In this document: positions 11,577-22,869 of the stretch, piece after piece
Layout: every line of letters starts with the position of its first letter
How positions within the stretch are numbered: position 1 is the first letter of the stretch
Assembly: GCA_963693085.1 (NCBI GenBank)
Contig: OY856410.1
Span: 1,396,158,363 to 1,396,222,362, forward strand
Source of the DNA: Alisma plantago-aquatica
Taxonomy: Eukaryota > Streptophyta > Magnoliopsida > Alismatales > Alismataceae
Direction: 5' to 3'
Length of the DNA: 64,000 nt
Position numbers and translations under genes: made by a program
The notes under the pieces: generated by a model
Database searches by the model: none
The model's input: only the letters and a program-made list of their open reading frames with translations
Told to the model about the DNA's origin: nothing

Positions 11577-13635
11577 GTTTGTGTGTGCAGATAGTGCTAA
11601 GATCCTCTATGGTGGCATAGAGGACATTATTGTCACTAGTCAATGGTTTGAATCATACATTCCAAACATCCTAGGCCTAGTAATAAAATGATTGTAAAGT
11701 CTTATAGTATTAGTTTATGTAGTTACTTTACTTTTGTGGTTGTATAATTCCATTTCTACTCTGATATGTTTTTTAAGAAATTTCTCTTTAACATAAAACT
11801 AGATAATTCATGACATATAGTAGGTCTTATGCACATCTAATACTTTGTATGTGATTTGTCTCTCTTTGGGACTTTGGTCTCACACACCTGGTCTCCCACC
11901 CTGATCGCCTTAAATTGCACATCTAAAAGGAGTGGATCTAGAGTAATCATACTTTATAATTATAATCTAATAATTAGACACCCGCAACAATAACAACGGG
12001 GCCTTGCATGGTAAACGGGATCAAACTTAGGGACAAGGGTGGCAAGTGCTAAGAATCTAAAGTCATGTCTTAGTTATGCCAAACCAAAAATAAGATAAGT
12101 GTTCCTTGAGGAATGATGGGATCAAAAAATCAATATAACCAATGAAGAAAAATAAGAAATAAAAGACAAGACCAAAATGGAACAAGAATCATTAAGAGTT
12201 TTTTTTAATATAAGGTTGGATAGGATCATGGATCAGGTTACACCATCTAGGATCTCTCACCAACATGCATTACTCACATCCACTGTATACCCTTAGAAAG
12301 TTTACAAGAAATCATCATAAGTGCACATTCCCTCCTCTATCAAGCTTATGATAGATCTAGATTGTACTTGAGATGGAAAACAAACAATCAACAAAAACCA
12401 CACAATCAATAGCTTTAGCATTCCATCATTCACATGCATTCACACTACCTTATAACTCTTTAGTATATGTTAATGCCACTCTCCTAAGGCACTTACTATC
12501 AAAAAATACAAGATGGTATCTAATCATGCAAGTGAACATTACCAAGAGCATATATCGATGGATATAAGTATTTACATGTTGCGAGAGCCTTAGTGGCTAC
12601 TCCTAACCCAAGCAAAAGAACTAGCCACTCATGGCGGTGAGTGACATAGAGGAGTTACAGGAGTATGAAGGCATAGTGACAAATGGATGGAGGAAGATGT
12701 AGGGATCAAAGGAGGGAGATATAATAAAGAACAACTCTATCTACTAAAAGTTAAAAAAAACTCCTCCTTCATTGGATCTGGTGATGGGGCAGCTAAGGCC
12801 GAGTTCAGTAGTTCCCTTCTCTCGAATAAGAAATTCTGAACTTGGGGAAGATGTTGAAGATCAGTGAAACCTTGAATCTTCTCCTCGGTTTTGTTAGTCA
12901 ATGGCACTGGAATGGATTTAGCAACACTTCATGGTGGAAGATGAAGGTGCTCACAATTTAGCATTTGGCTTTCTATTCATAGGCATTTCACATGTACTCG
13001 AGGCACCGAAGTGCTAGGTACTTGTTGTTCCGTCGACCTTGTAGCATGTGCCTTGGGGCATGTACTATAATGAACTATGTGGTGGTTGTATCCTTTTTGT
13101 GGAGAATGTGTTTGTCGATGGACCTGCACAGCCGTCGGGTGGTGGCATCATCAGGATGTGTTCTGCCTAGCCTATTGTTGGTCAATGGGATTGCTAGATG
13201 AAACTGACAGACTATGGATCCATCAATCGATGGTCCTGATCAACCATCGACCATCATGGGTTAATGGGATGCAAGCTTCGAGGTTATTGAACGGCACCCT
13301 CATAAGGCTCTAGCCTAGCTAAGACGTTGACCCGTCTGACTGTTGTTTCATTAGGTTGTGGCTAACACTCACCTTGAGTCTTGAGTGTTGAGGGATGAAT
13401 GACTCTACTGTGACATCCATGTGTACGTCCACTAGAAATATAAAGGTTTGTTAGGCTTTGACTAAAGAAGAGGTTGGATAAAGTAGTTTTCCTTCAAAAA
13501 AACATAGAAGGTAAGTAGGGAAGTGATTATTCATGAACTTTCAAAACAAAGGGGATTTATAAAGATAAAGTCTAAAAAGTCAAGAGAAATGAAGGTAAAT
13601 TAGGCATGTAACATCCACAAAATTGGATGTTATCA
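11577..13635 (-). mobile_element. Athila-like 3' LTR, minus strand
   Basis: The minus-strand LTR starts TGATAACATCC at 13635, directly next to a polypurine tract. Its middle part aligns by eye with the plus-strand copy at 26130-26680: both have GGAGTAGC(C/T)ACTAAGGCTCTC, ACTTATATCCA, CTTGCATGATTAG, TATACCCTTAG, CACCAACATGCA and AAGGAACACTTATCTT. The left end was not identified and is set at the neighbouring LTR. Around 13215-13260 are CATCGATC / ATCGACCATC phrases of palindromic type. ORFs at 12992-13313 are not supported as genes. Confidence 0.65.
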
Positions 13636-13636
13636 A

Positions 13637-13690
13637 CCTACCCAAACATAGAATCTAGCTTGTCCTCAAGCTAATAATTAGGGCTCCTTG
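13637..13690 (-). other. Polypurine tract and preceding signature
   Basis: The minus strand reads TATGTTTGGGTAGG just before the LTR start at 13635, preceded by TTGAGGACAAGC. The same TTGAGGACAAG...TTTGGGGTGG layout precedes the 3' LTR of the Athila element at 29609-29641, which supports a related gypsy element here. Confidence 0.65.
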
Positions 13691-13869
13691 CGATAGTAAC
13701 CACATGAATAGCTTTATCCTTTATGGAATTTTGAACTTCAATAAACCAACCAACTCACCCTAGCAATGTAACTCCTTCTCTTTGGGTAATCATTTGTAAG
13801 CTAACCTAAACATGAGCTTACCATAATGTTCAAGATTCCAAGACCTTTTTCAAGATTCCAAGACCTTTT
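13691..13869 (-). mobile_element. Remnant of retroelement interior upstream of the polypurine tract
   Basis: A short non-coding stretch between the polypurine tract and the LINE. It contains a 20-bp direct repeat (CAAGATTCCAAGACCTTTTT, two adjacent copies, 13831-13870) abutting the LINE's probable poly(A) end. Confidence 0.35.
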
Positions 13870-16700
13870 TTTATTTCCAGAATGAGATATTGGTGGGGTA
13901 GAGATACTATTCTTTCCTAAGAAGAACTAGGAAAGTGGTTCCCAATAAAATCCCTATCCCACTCGGTCAATGAATACACCTACACATCATTTATCCATGA
14001 AGGGATAAATGTGATAGGTTGACAAATCAACATACTATAACCAACAAACAAATACCCAGTCCACACATTGGTGTTATGAGTATCGTTGATAATTCTCCTA
14101 CTATGGTGTTCAATATTGGGCATGTATCTTCAAAAGAAGACCCATAGTGATGACCAAGGACCTAATTTCATTATTTCTCTATTAAAGTACTTTCCATGCA
14201 TAGCTTGAACATGTATCTTCTCCAAGTGGTTGAGAAAGGCCTAGACATTCTTAAGCATCAATGTAAGATTCTACTCATGTGCATCCTTGACACTCAAACC
14301 ACCAATGCATTTATTCGAGGTGACCTTTTTCTAGGAGACAAGAGATAGTTGCATCTAACCTCATGCTCCAAACCTGATGAAGATCATTAAATGTCTATTG
14401 ATTTCATCTCAACAAGAAGGTGAGAGGCAAATATACTACATTGTGTATGAGGGAATAGCTCGTAGAGTATCCTTATCTAGAATCACTTGCCTAGCCAAGG
14501 AGAGATGTCAAAATGCCCAACTACTCATTCTAGAGTTTTCTTACTCCAAAATTCTTGCATGAGTGCTTCTCTTTGCTCTATGATAAATAATAGGAATGCC
14601 TAAATAGATAACAAGGATGTCATTCCCAAGCACTTACTAATCCTTCTCTTATCTGCATTTTTTTTGTTAACTAAGAAACATGATCATGATTTATTAACAT
14701 AATTGTCTCAGACTTAGTAGAAAAATCCAAAAACACTTATTTTATGATCAGAAAAACATAACTGCTACATACAAAGAAGAAAGTTATATGTGATAATGGG
14801 ATCGCCTTCGTAACACCTTAATTTACTTTTAATGAAGGGAGAGGGAATTATTCCTATTGGATGGATGACAAGCTTGAGGTGATGATTTGAGATCCTAAGG
14901 TTAATCTTTGTTGGAAGATAAACTAGAGTAAGTGCAGTATGTATAAAGATCCAACTCTTCCTATGAAAGTCCTATGATGGGTCAAGTTTCATTGCCATCC
15001 ACTTCTTCTTCCCTTTCTTTAATCTCACCAAATGAATAGATTCTTCTACTAGGAGGATATTGTCTATGATTTTTCTTCTTGAAATGAAACTTAATCGGGT
15101 GAGAGAGATCCCATCATCCTGGAAATAGATAATTCTTTTGACAAGTATTTTTTAGATAATCTTGAAGTAGGTGTTGTTATGTGATTTTGACTGCATATCA
15201 TTACATGATTCAACTGTCCCCATTTTTGGAATGATAACCATGTAGATCTTACAGGTTGAGGTCCAATAGTCTTTGTCATGAAAAATATTTTTATTATATG
15301 TGTCACTAAGTTTCCAACATATCCCAATTGGTTTATAAAAATTCATTGTGGGTACCATCTAATTGGGGCACTTTTGGATGGTTTCATCTTGAAGAACACT
15401 CTCTTGAATTATTCTAGTTAAGGAAGAGATCCTAGTAGGTGGTGTTGAGTGTGTCTAATATCAGGTAATCTCCCTACATAATGAGTGGAATGTTTGTTGG
15501 TCTCTCTTGCTATAACAAGGAGAAGCTAGAAGGAGTCCCAAACATGTTGTCTAAGTAAGTTCACATTTGTGACCCAATTCCCATTAGAGTCTTTCTGTCA
15601 AGAGATATTGTTCTTATGCCTGGAACAAACATATGAGTGGAAGAATTCATGTTCCCATATCCCAACTACATCCATTCGAGGTGAGATTTCTCCTTCCAAT
15701 CCACCTCCACACAATTGATAATACACTCAATTTTATCTTAGATCTGAATACATCTGAGTTTGTTAGAGGGATTAATAAGTAGATCACTTAGATAATATAC
15801 ACTTTCTCTAGTATTGTTTTTCTTTTGAAAACGATACCATTTCACAATATCAGGATGGGAGGTTTTTAGGGCCCTGAAAATAAGGATTTATATTGTTCCA
15901 TTTATATAGTACGTAGTTGATGTTTGAAGTATGGATTCAACCTCTATCTAGATCTCATTCTAAAGGTCAAACTTTTCCAGTCTGAGGATTCACAATGATA
16001 TACAAGGGTTGCATTATGGTCAAAATATAGTCAAGGTAGTACCAAGATAGTTGTATATGTATTACATTCTAACAATATTTCAACATCAATTAGCCAATCA
16101 AGTATCGCAAAGAGGTTCCTACATTGGAATCTAAACCACTGACCACTGGGTTTAATGTTCACTAGGTTGGTGTGGAGGAGAGTGTTATCCTTGGATCTCA
16201 AGTAGTGGTTGAATTAGTCGCTTCCCTCTTTATTGAGGAAGAGATCATTGTACTAAAGTATCCAATGAAAGCCCATGCACCATTGGAAACATTGGATATT
16301 TCAACCAATGTCTTTCGTTGGAAGTAACATTGTGTTGGATTGAGGATTTGGTACATAAATGCAATGTATTACATTGATTTATCTTGCAATCAATCATCTA
16401 CATGGGGTACGAGAGAACTTCCACAAATCATCTTTGTTGGTCCTAGAGGATTATAATCCTCTATAAGATGTGCTTGCTTCAACTCATTGGCAATAGTTAA
16501 ATCTTGACTTGTTGATAATGTCATCATCCCTCTTACACTAAAACAAGGTTTTAGGATGGAATTGAGAGTGAGGTGATGAGTCCTTACTAGAAAATGTGCA
16601 TAATTAATATTATCACTATAGAAAGTTCCATGTATGTCCCAACAAATGTAGCTTATTTGTGGAACTATATAAAAGAGAAAGTAACAAGGAAGAATAAGTC
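13870..16700 (-). pseudogene. L1-type LINE ORF2 remnant (endonuclease/reverse transcriptase)
   Basis: Translated in shifting minus-strand frames, this region shows the order expected of plant L1 ORF2. Near 16640 is an endonuclease-like start (ISYICWDIHG). At about 15150-15420 is an RT segment (MNFYKPIGICW, then IPKMG). At about 15000-15100 is DNILLVEESIH followed by KKGRRSGW. At about 14660-14500 is a KRISKCLGM-like box and ARQVILDKDTLRAIPSYTM. At about 14300-13950 is GGLSVKD, AMHGKYF, SLWVFF and RRIINDTHNTNVW. Many stops and frameshifts are present and the YADD box is not intact. The minus-strand 3' end is A-rich (AAATAAAAAAA, 13866-13876). The endonuclease is shorter than usual. The RT and C-terminal assignment is good; the endonuclease part is weaker. 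Confidence 0.75.
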
Positions 16701-17199
16701 AAATGAGTGTCTTTAACATGACAACCAAATCTATTTTGTCTTCCTCCATCTCCTCATTATCCTTTCTCTTGCCACCAAAGATGATGAGCTTCCTTGTCTC
16801 AGTTACTTTAGCACTATTGTTGCAATGTCGGCCTTTCCTTTCTTCCTAGTTTGATCTGGGATGATTGATACAATTTGATAAATAGCTTTCTGGTCCATTA
16901 TGGATAACTCCACAATTGTTGTACTCTTTTCAAACTGCACCAACATCTGGGGAGCCAAATTCTTTAGTGAATTGGAAGGGTGGATCCTTTCAAGAGGATA
17001 GTTCTCTCCATTTTGTAGTTTCATCACCAACTAGGATGATGAAGGTATAATTTGATCATAGTAGTTTCTAGGTCTTATTCATGGATGTATATATGTGTTT
17101 TTCCTTGGAATTGAACCCCTACATTTCTAGAACATGGAGGATGGTTGTTTTCTATTGTATTATGTTTATCCTATTTGCCAAAAATGTCTATCATTGGTA

Positions 17200-18250
17200 A
17201 TATCAGAATTATTGTTTTTCTTACTGGAATCAAGTGCATTTGTTTGTTAATTGTCATCTTGGTTCTCGTACTTATTAGCTACATTGATAGATTTGTCATT
17301 TTTTCTCAGTGACCTCTTCTCTATTATTTTGGCATACATCACCATGGAGTAGGGGATGTTAGTTTGGAGTTCAATTGGACATTGTTAAATGGATCACCCA
17401 CTTGTTTCTCTGTGATTTGGGTACATCATCCTTCTTCATAGCCTAAACCAACCACATTGCATTCAAATAGCTGATAGGTTTTCATTCAATTTTGAATAGC
17501 TCCCCATTATTGTAAATTGTTGGTTACAAAGTCTTAGTTGTGTCGACCTCGACAACAATTCTAATGAATTCTCCATGATTATGAATATATGTTGTAGCAT
17601 CAATTTTTATGGCCTTTCCAACAAGATCATTGACATCAGACAAGATATGGTTCTAAAATAGGTGGATAAACAAGTCTGGAACACTTATCCAAACCATAAG
17701 CTTTCTTGTCATTAGATTAGAGGGGTGGAAGTGAGGGGCCATGAATGAACCGTGAGGTAATTCCTAAAGGTTTTCCATGGTCTTCCTTCCATGATTTTGA
17801 CATAATCTTTGTTGGTATACTATTGAACAACACAATACCCCATTTTCAACTCAAATTATGTTAAATTTTTTGTTCAATACCCTAAGAATTAGTATATGTT
17901 CAATAGGGATTGGAACCATATGATGATTCTAACAGCCTTGATTATTGATGAAAATTGTCAAGATTCTACAAAATGAATGATAAACCTATTCTCTCATCAT
18001 AATCGCCAAAATGACACCACTATGATCAACTATTATGTCATATAGTTTTAGAATATAAACCAATATAATGTTTTTGTTGGCTTGGATGGCCCTTCCACTA
18101 CCTATGGATGCATCTTTGTGGGATATATGTAGACATTTATTCCTATTTCTTATTATCATTATCCGTGGAATTGTTGTCCATCCTATCATTTGATTCATCT
18201 AAGTTGTTTCTTCTTGCTCTAAGATAGTGTTGTACATCAGGACCTTCATC
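17200..18250 (-). pseudogene. L1-type LINE ORF1 remnant (DUF4283 and zinc-knuckle region)
   Basis: Minus-strand translation across several frames gives the plant LINE ORF1 pattern. About 17690-17960 resembles DUF4283, ending YLTVHSW then HFHPSNL. About 17480-17680 reads VWISVPDLF, DVNDLVGKAIKID, NHGEFIRIVVEVDTTK and NGELFKIE, the segment preceding a CCHC zinc knuckle. The knuckle itself (about 17420-17460) is damaged by a stop and Cys/His substitutions. ORF1 would be the RNA-binding nucleocapsid-like protein of the LINE. It lies upstream of the ORF2 remnant in the same orientation, as expected for one element. The 5' limit is approximate. Confidence 0.7.
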
Positions 18251-19680
18251 TGGTGGCATGACGTGGTCAAAACAACACTGGTCACCACCATTGCGACTCT
18301 ATCCTTCACCCTTATGGAATATGCTATGATTTTTGGTTTTGTAACCTAATTCAACATATTAAACCATTTATATATTTTAAAAATACTCTAAAACCTATAT
18401 TTTGCAATAGTATTAAGTTTTCATATTGATGGTCCATGTGTCCTTGAGTGCATTTAGAATTTCTAGAATTTTATGTGTATCACAGAGTAAAAACTTTATG
18501 ATATATAAATAAAATGATGAATAGATTATGATAGGTGTGAAAAAAAACCATTAGTATATCATTTGGGTGAGATATTGTGTCCTTATATATAATTTTTTAA
18601 AGAAGAATCATAATTCACTTAGAAATTCCTTATGGGAGAAGAACATCTGCATATATCAGACCTTGGAAATTGATCAATTTATTAGTAGGTAGGCTTTTTT
18701 TTCTAGTCTTCCCATTTTTCTTTAAAAAAAGGTCTACCATTGAGAGTTCATGTATGATTATTTTATCTATATGTTAGGACAAGTAGTGATAATAAATAAA
18801 GGAGAAGAAACGGGATGGATCTTTGCTAGACGATAGAACTACTTCTAACAAATATGTCAGACACTAAATTATATGTAGCACTATATATGTAAGAATACAT
18901 GGTTATTTTGTGAACTCAAAATAATAGAAGTAAAAGCCCCAGTCGATGGATCTTTTGATAAATAAGAGGATCAACCTATTTATCCAAGAAAATGAAATGT
19001 GGACCAGAGCTATCATTGAAATGTATATTGTACATCTATTTTCTTAGGATGCTCATTTTCACTATTTATCAAGTCTTGTATAGCAATTCCCCATTCATTT
19101 TGTAGAATCCCTTATTATCTTCAAAGGTCTTTTTTATTGTGTTCATATGAGTAACTGAAAGAATAGTGAAAATTATTTAAACCATAGAAAATTGATGTAT
19201 TGATATCTTCTGAAATATGTAAATTGATATTTTATGGCCCAAATCCGATAACATCTAGAAAACATTCAATGTATTGTCGTATGTACATCTGTCAATTCTT
19301 TCACCTAGATACCATTCTCAATCGTCCAATAGTTATAGGATTAATCAATCACCTTCACTACTCATGGCCCAAAGCAGCTTTTTTTTTGCCCGAAGCAACT
19401 TTTAATTGCATGAATCACAAAATGATGGCATCAATGCACTCACTAAGGGAACGGGTAAGGTACATCTACTATGCAAATTGAATTTAGAAAAGTCGTGTGA
19501 GCAACAATTGAATCTTCCTTCAGAATTCAGATGACCGTATCAAAGGTTCCTCCAGAATAAATGTTTTGAGTTAAATGATCATCGCAAAGTAGATAGAGTT
19601 CAACTGACAACTCGTGCAAACAAAGCCTACCGGACGTAGACCTTCCATACCCCAAAGACACTTAAGAATGAAGATGTGTG
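18251..19680. other. Unassigned AT-rich DNA
   Basis: No gene, RNA or element terminus recognised. The ORF at 19200-19481 (93 codons) lacks recognisable motifs. Confidence 0.3.
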
Positions 19681-19681
19681 T

Positions 19682-19745
19682 GAGAGGCAGGTGCGAATCT
19701 AAGGGGGGCGAGCAAGGCTACTACCCCCAAAGAAAATTTTAAACT
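19682..19745 (+). repeat. G-rich dispersed repeat fragment
   Basis: CGAATCTAAGGGGGGCGAGCAAGGCTACTACCCCCAAAG-like sequence resembles a second, shorter fragment in the same orientation at 23155-23200 (GACTAGGGGGGCGTGTACCC). Such GGGGGGCG phrases recur at the edges of plant dispersed repeats. The family is not identified. Confidence 0.3.
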
Positions 19746-20097
19746 ATCTTTTAATATATCAGTACAATGTCTGGTTGTCCTTATCACCATTTACCAGCCA
19801 AGCAACATCGGATCACCCTTATCATCATTTACCATGTCTGGTCTATGAGAAATGCCATCATATCTGAAAATCACACCTCTAATGGGGATTCCCTTTGGGA
19901 AACCGTTAGATTTGATTTTTAATCTCTTTCTATGATGTATACATAAGTATTCACCTAACTTAGAGAGGTACACTTACTACTTTGTACACACCATTAGAAC
20001 TTAAATGAGAACACTTACTTATCAAAGAAAACATAGGTAACTAGTATTTGATATTCATAACATGTACAATTATTATGTAGTATACACAAATACATAG

Positions 20098-20180
20098 GTG
20101 TGCTACTGGTATAGTTGTGAAAAGGATGAAATATCTACAACATCAGTTGAAAGGTCCCTAGTTCAAATCTCAACATATAC
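20098..20180 (+). repeat. Possible tRNA-derived SINE head (A and B boxes)
   Basis: TGGTATAGTTG (A-box-like, about 20107) is followed about 50 bp later by AGTTCAAATCTC (B-box-like, about 20159). The spacing suits an internal RNA polymerase III promoter. No tRNA cloverleaf was established and no SINE tail is certain. Confidence 0.25.
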
Positions 20181-20185
20181 ATACT

Positions 20186-21755
20186 TTCTAATGGTTCGTA
20201 TTTTACATTTTGAGGGAGCTCATTTGGTATTTTTACTTAAAAAATAGTTTAATCGGTAGTTTGTATCTTTATGTTGTTAGTTTGATATCATTGAATGCTC
20301 AACTAGTTGAGTTGACATAAATTGGAAAATAGCACATTAAAACTTTCTATCTTGAGCCTCTTTGACCAAATGATTTCTTTTTATAGTTCAAAAAATACAA
20401 ATTGTTTTTTTTTTCAATTTCTAAGTTTTGCTCTTCTTCATTTGAAAAGAAGAAATATTTTTGTCGACAACAATTTTAATGTGTTTCGCACAAAAAAAAT
20501 CTATAAATCCAAAATATAGTATTAAAAATTGAATTCGTCATATAAATTATTGCCATGTGAATTTTTATTTCACCAAAATGTTCTAGTTTATTATAATATG
20601 TGAAGTTAAAATCATTATATTATCTTTATATTTTTGGTACCTATACTCTCTATCTTTTCCTATTATGTAGTCATATTTTTCTCAACTTATTATACAATAT
20701 TTCCTAATAAAATATCATTTTACAAATGAATTTCCCCATTAAGACACACATTCTCTTCTTCCCCTAATTTTTACTCAATAAAGATGTTTCCAATTCCTCC
20801 TTTTGTACTTCTCCTATTTTCATAAATAAATTTCATTTTGTCTTTTCTTGTTGCTCCACATACCTAACAACACTTATGAAATTGAAAAATGTCCAAAGTA
20901 ACAAAGATTTTATGTCACATTACTTTAAATATCCACTAAGTGTAATCTTAATAAAACTAAACAATCCACTTGTGCAACATTTTCACTACAGTTAAATTAT
21001 TTACTATCAGTGTGAGTGATGTTGAGTAGTATATGATAACCATCTACCATAGTTTGACTCTCTCCGCTGGTACATACACATTTCTTCAATAGAATGACAT
21101 AGATGTTATTGTGGTTGTACATATATAGTAGAAAATTATATTTAAAAATGATATAGTTCATTATGTAACTAAGCAAAATGTTTTCCCCACTCAATCAAAT
21201 GATAGTTGTACAAATTCTAAAATATTTCTTTTAACAATTATAAATGGTTAGCATAGATACATGGAATTTGAATATTATATAATAAAATATTTCACAACAA
21301 AATAATTATAAAGATAATTTTTACAATTTATATGAATGTAATCATCTTAAAATTAAATCTGATATTATATCTATTCTAATGAAATATAGTTTTATAAATC
21401 AACAAATGTTGAACTTGACTTATAATGTCATAATATATGAAGTTTAAGTATATAAATCTATGTAGAATTTTTATATTAAGGTTCTAGAGTAAGCATCAAT
21501 TTAGAGTAAATCAATCTATGTATGAGAATTTTCCCATATTAATATATTTTTCTTGTATTTTCCGTACATAATATGAAAAGGATATGAAAATATATTATCT
21601 AGCTACCAATTTATATAGAGAGCTTTTAGTTTATATATTGATATTCTAAACTAACCAGACGATTCCAACATCCATACATAATTTTCAAAATTAAGAATTT
21701 CTTATAGAGTATCCTACATATGTTGCCTACTTATCATCAAACAATCATGTGTTAT
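20186..21755. other. Very AT-rich non-coding DNA
   Basis: No supported feature. Short ORFs here are rich in Ile, Asn, Phe and Lys codons, as expected from composition alone. Confidence 0.4.
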
Positions 21756-21770
21756 CCCCCCCCCCCCCCC
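21756..21770. repeat. Poly-C run (15 C)
   Basis: A C15 homopolymer sits in otherwise AT-rich DNA, next to an LTR-like TGTTGG start at 21781. Confidence 0.9.
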
Positions 21771-21780
21771 TTCCACCCAA

Positions 21781-22045
21781 TGTTGGATTGTTGGCTCAAC
21801 CCCTGGCGAGAGGAGACGGTATTCAGAGTTGTAGAAGGAGTTGTAGATTAGTTATTAGTCTGTTGAGAAGGGGTATATAAGGATTTGACATCTAATCCAT
21901 CTCAATATGCACGAAGGAAATTTATGAATTCTTATTGGCTGAGGCAGGCTGAATATTTAACTTTTCTTCATCGCGGCGGGCAAGTATTTGTAGAGCAGAA
22001 TCTGACAGACACTTCTTATTTGAGTTTCAGACAATATTAATCAGT
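21781..22045 (+). mobile_element. Possible Copia LTR fragment
   Basis: It begins TGTTGGATTGTTGGCTCAAC. It then has a run of AGTTGTAGATTAGTTATTAG-type phrases and a TATA box (GGTATATAAGG, about 21870-21880), a layout typical of Copia LTRs. No matching second LTR, target duplication or primer site was found. Alternatively it is simply the region downstream of the minus-strand gene candidate. Confidence 0.35.
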
Positions 22046-22179
22046 AGTCGTCTCATCACCTTGATTGAAGTTCCATGACATAGCTACAGATCCTCATCGA
22101 GGTTGCTCCCGGTATCGACATGAATGATGTAGTGCATTTCCATAGTCACAATTTAAACGTTCGCAGCATCTTACGATCC

Positions 22180-22682
22180 TTATTCCATGTTCATCACAAT
22201 CTGTCGCACTTCAAAACTGAGATGGCGCTCCGCTTGAGGGAGCTTTGAGGTATTCTCGGCAAGAAAACACATTCCCTTGTTAGTGAGCTTGCATGTGTCT
22301 ATCGTTACTCGACATACTAGTCTTTTTTCGATAAGTAAACTCAAGTTGTCGGAGAACCAGGCATCGCGCGTGCTTTCAGATGGCAGTTCGGTGTCGTAGA
22401 TATTGAATAGTATGTCCTTGATCTTGCTGTAACATCCAACCTTCTCGCTAGACCGAGCTACAGCCCTCTGTTGTTGGGTATTGATCGTCCACAAGATCAT
22501 CTGCAATAATGATCCACGATTTTACGAGTGTAAACATGAGGATGTATAGCTTCATCACAAAGGGGAGAGAAAATAAAAGCTAAGGTTGGACCCATTAAAT
22601 AAAACATAATTACAACCCTGGTTTACCCTTGTCTTACCACGGTGTTGGTGTCGGAGTAGTAGGGATACCTAACTCTAGGCAT
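22180..22682 (-). CDS. Two-exon gene candidate encoding a 121-residue unknown protein
   Basis: Exon 1 runs 22682-22638 (ATG to GTG, residues MPRVRYPYYSDTNTV). Exon 2 runs 22500-22180, ending in TAA. The 137-nt intron (22637-22501) starts GTAAGA, ends TTATTGCAG, and joins the exons in phase 0. A TAA stop directly precedes the ATG in frame, so the start is well defined. A TATA-like box lies at 22854-22866. The reading frame of exon 2 is uninterrupted and uses G/C-ending codons much more than the neighbourhood. The protein is soluble-looking, with no signal peptide or membrane segment. Near the C terminus, CKLTNKGMCFLAE looks like the end of a small winged-helix fold, but I do not recognise the family. 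It could be a fragment of a larger host gene. No function is claimed. Confidence 0.5.
22501..22637 (-). other. Intron of the two-exon gene candidate
   Basis: A canonical GT-AG intron on the minus strand: GTAAGACAAGG at the donor and ATTATTGCAG at the acceptor, AT-rich in between. Its length (137 nt) is ordinary for plants. Confidence 0.5.
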
Positions 22683-22853
22683 TTAAAGAAAGGCGGCGTT
22701 TGCGGAAGAAGCTGGGAGATGAAATTTTGAGATATGGACGGTAAAACGGGAATGAAGGAGAGACAAACAAAAGCCCACTGGGGTGGCTTTATTTCAAATA
22801 CTCGCAGGAGAGGAGCTACGTTGGGGCTGCCAGAATGAAGCACCCCCAAAATA

Positions 22854-22866
22854 AAATTATATATAG
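22854..22866 (-). promoter_or_regulatory. TATA box upstream of the two-exon gene candidate
   Basis: The minus strand reads CTATATATAATTTT, about 170 bp before the ATG at 22682. The intervening stretch is CT-rich, like a plant 5' leader. Confidence 0.4.
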
Positions 22867-22869
22867 TAT

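Noticed and set aside
13870..18600. LINE target site duplication
   Set aside because: No second copy of the 3'-flanking 16-mer was found near the probable 5' end.
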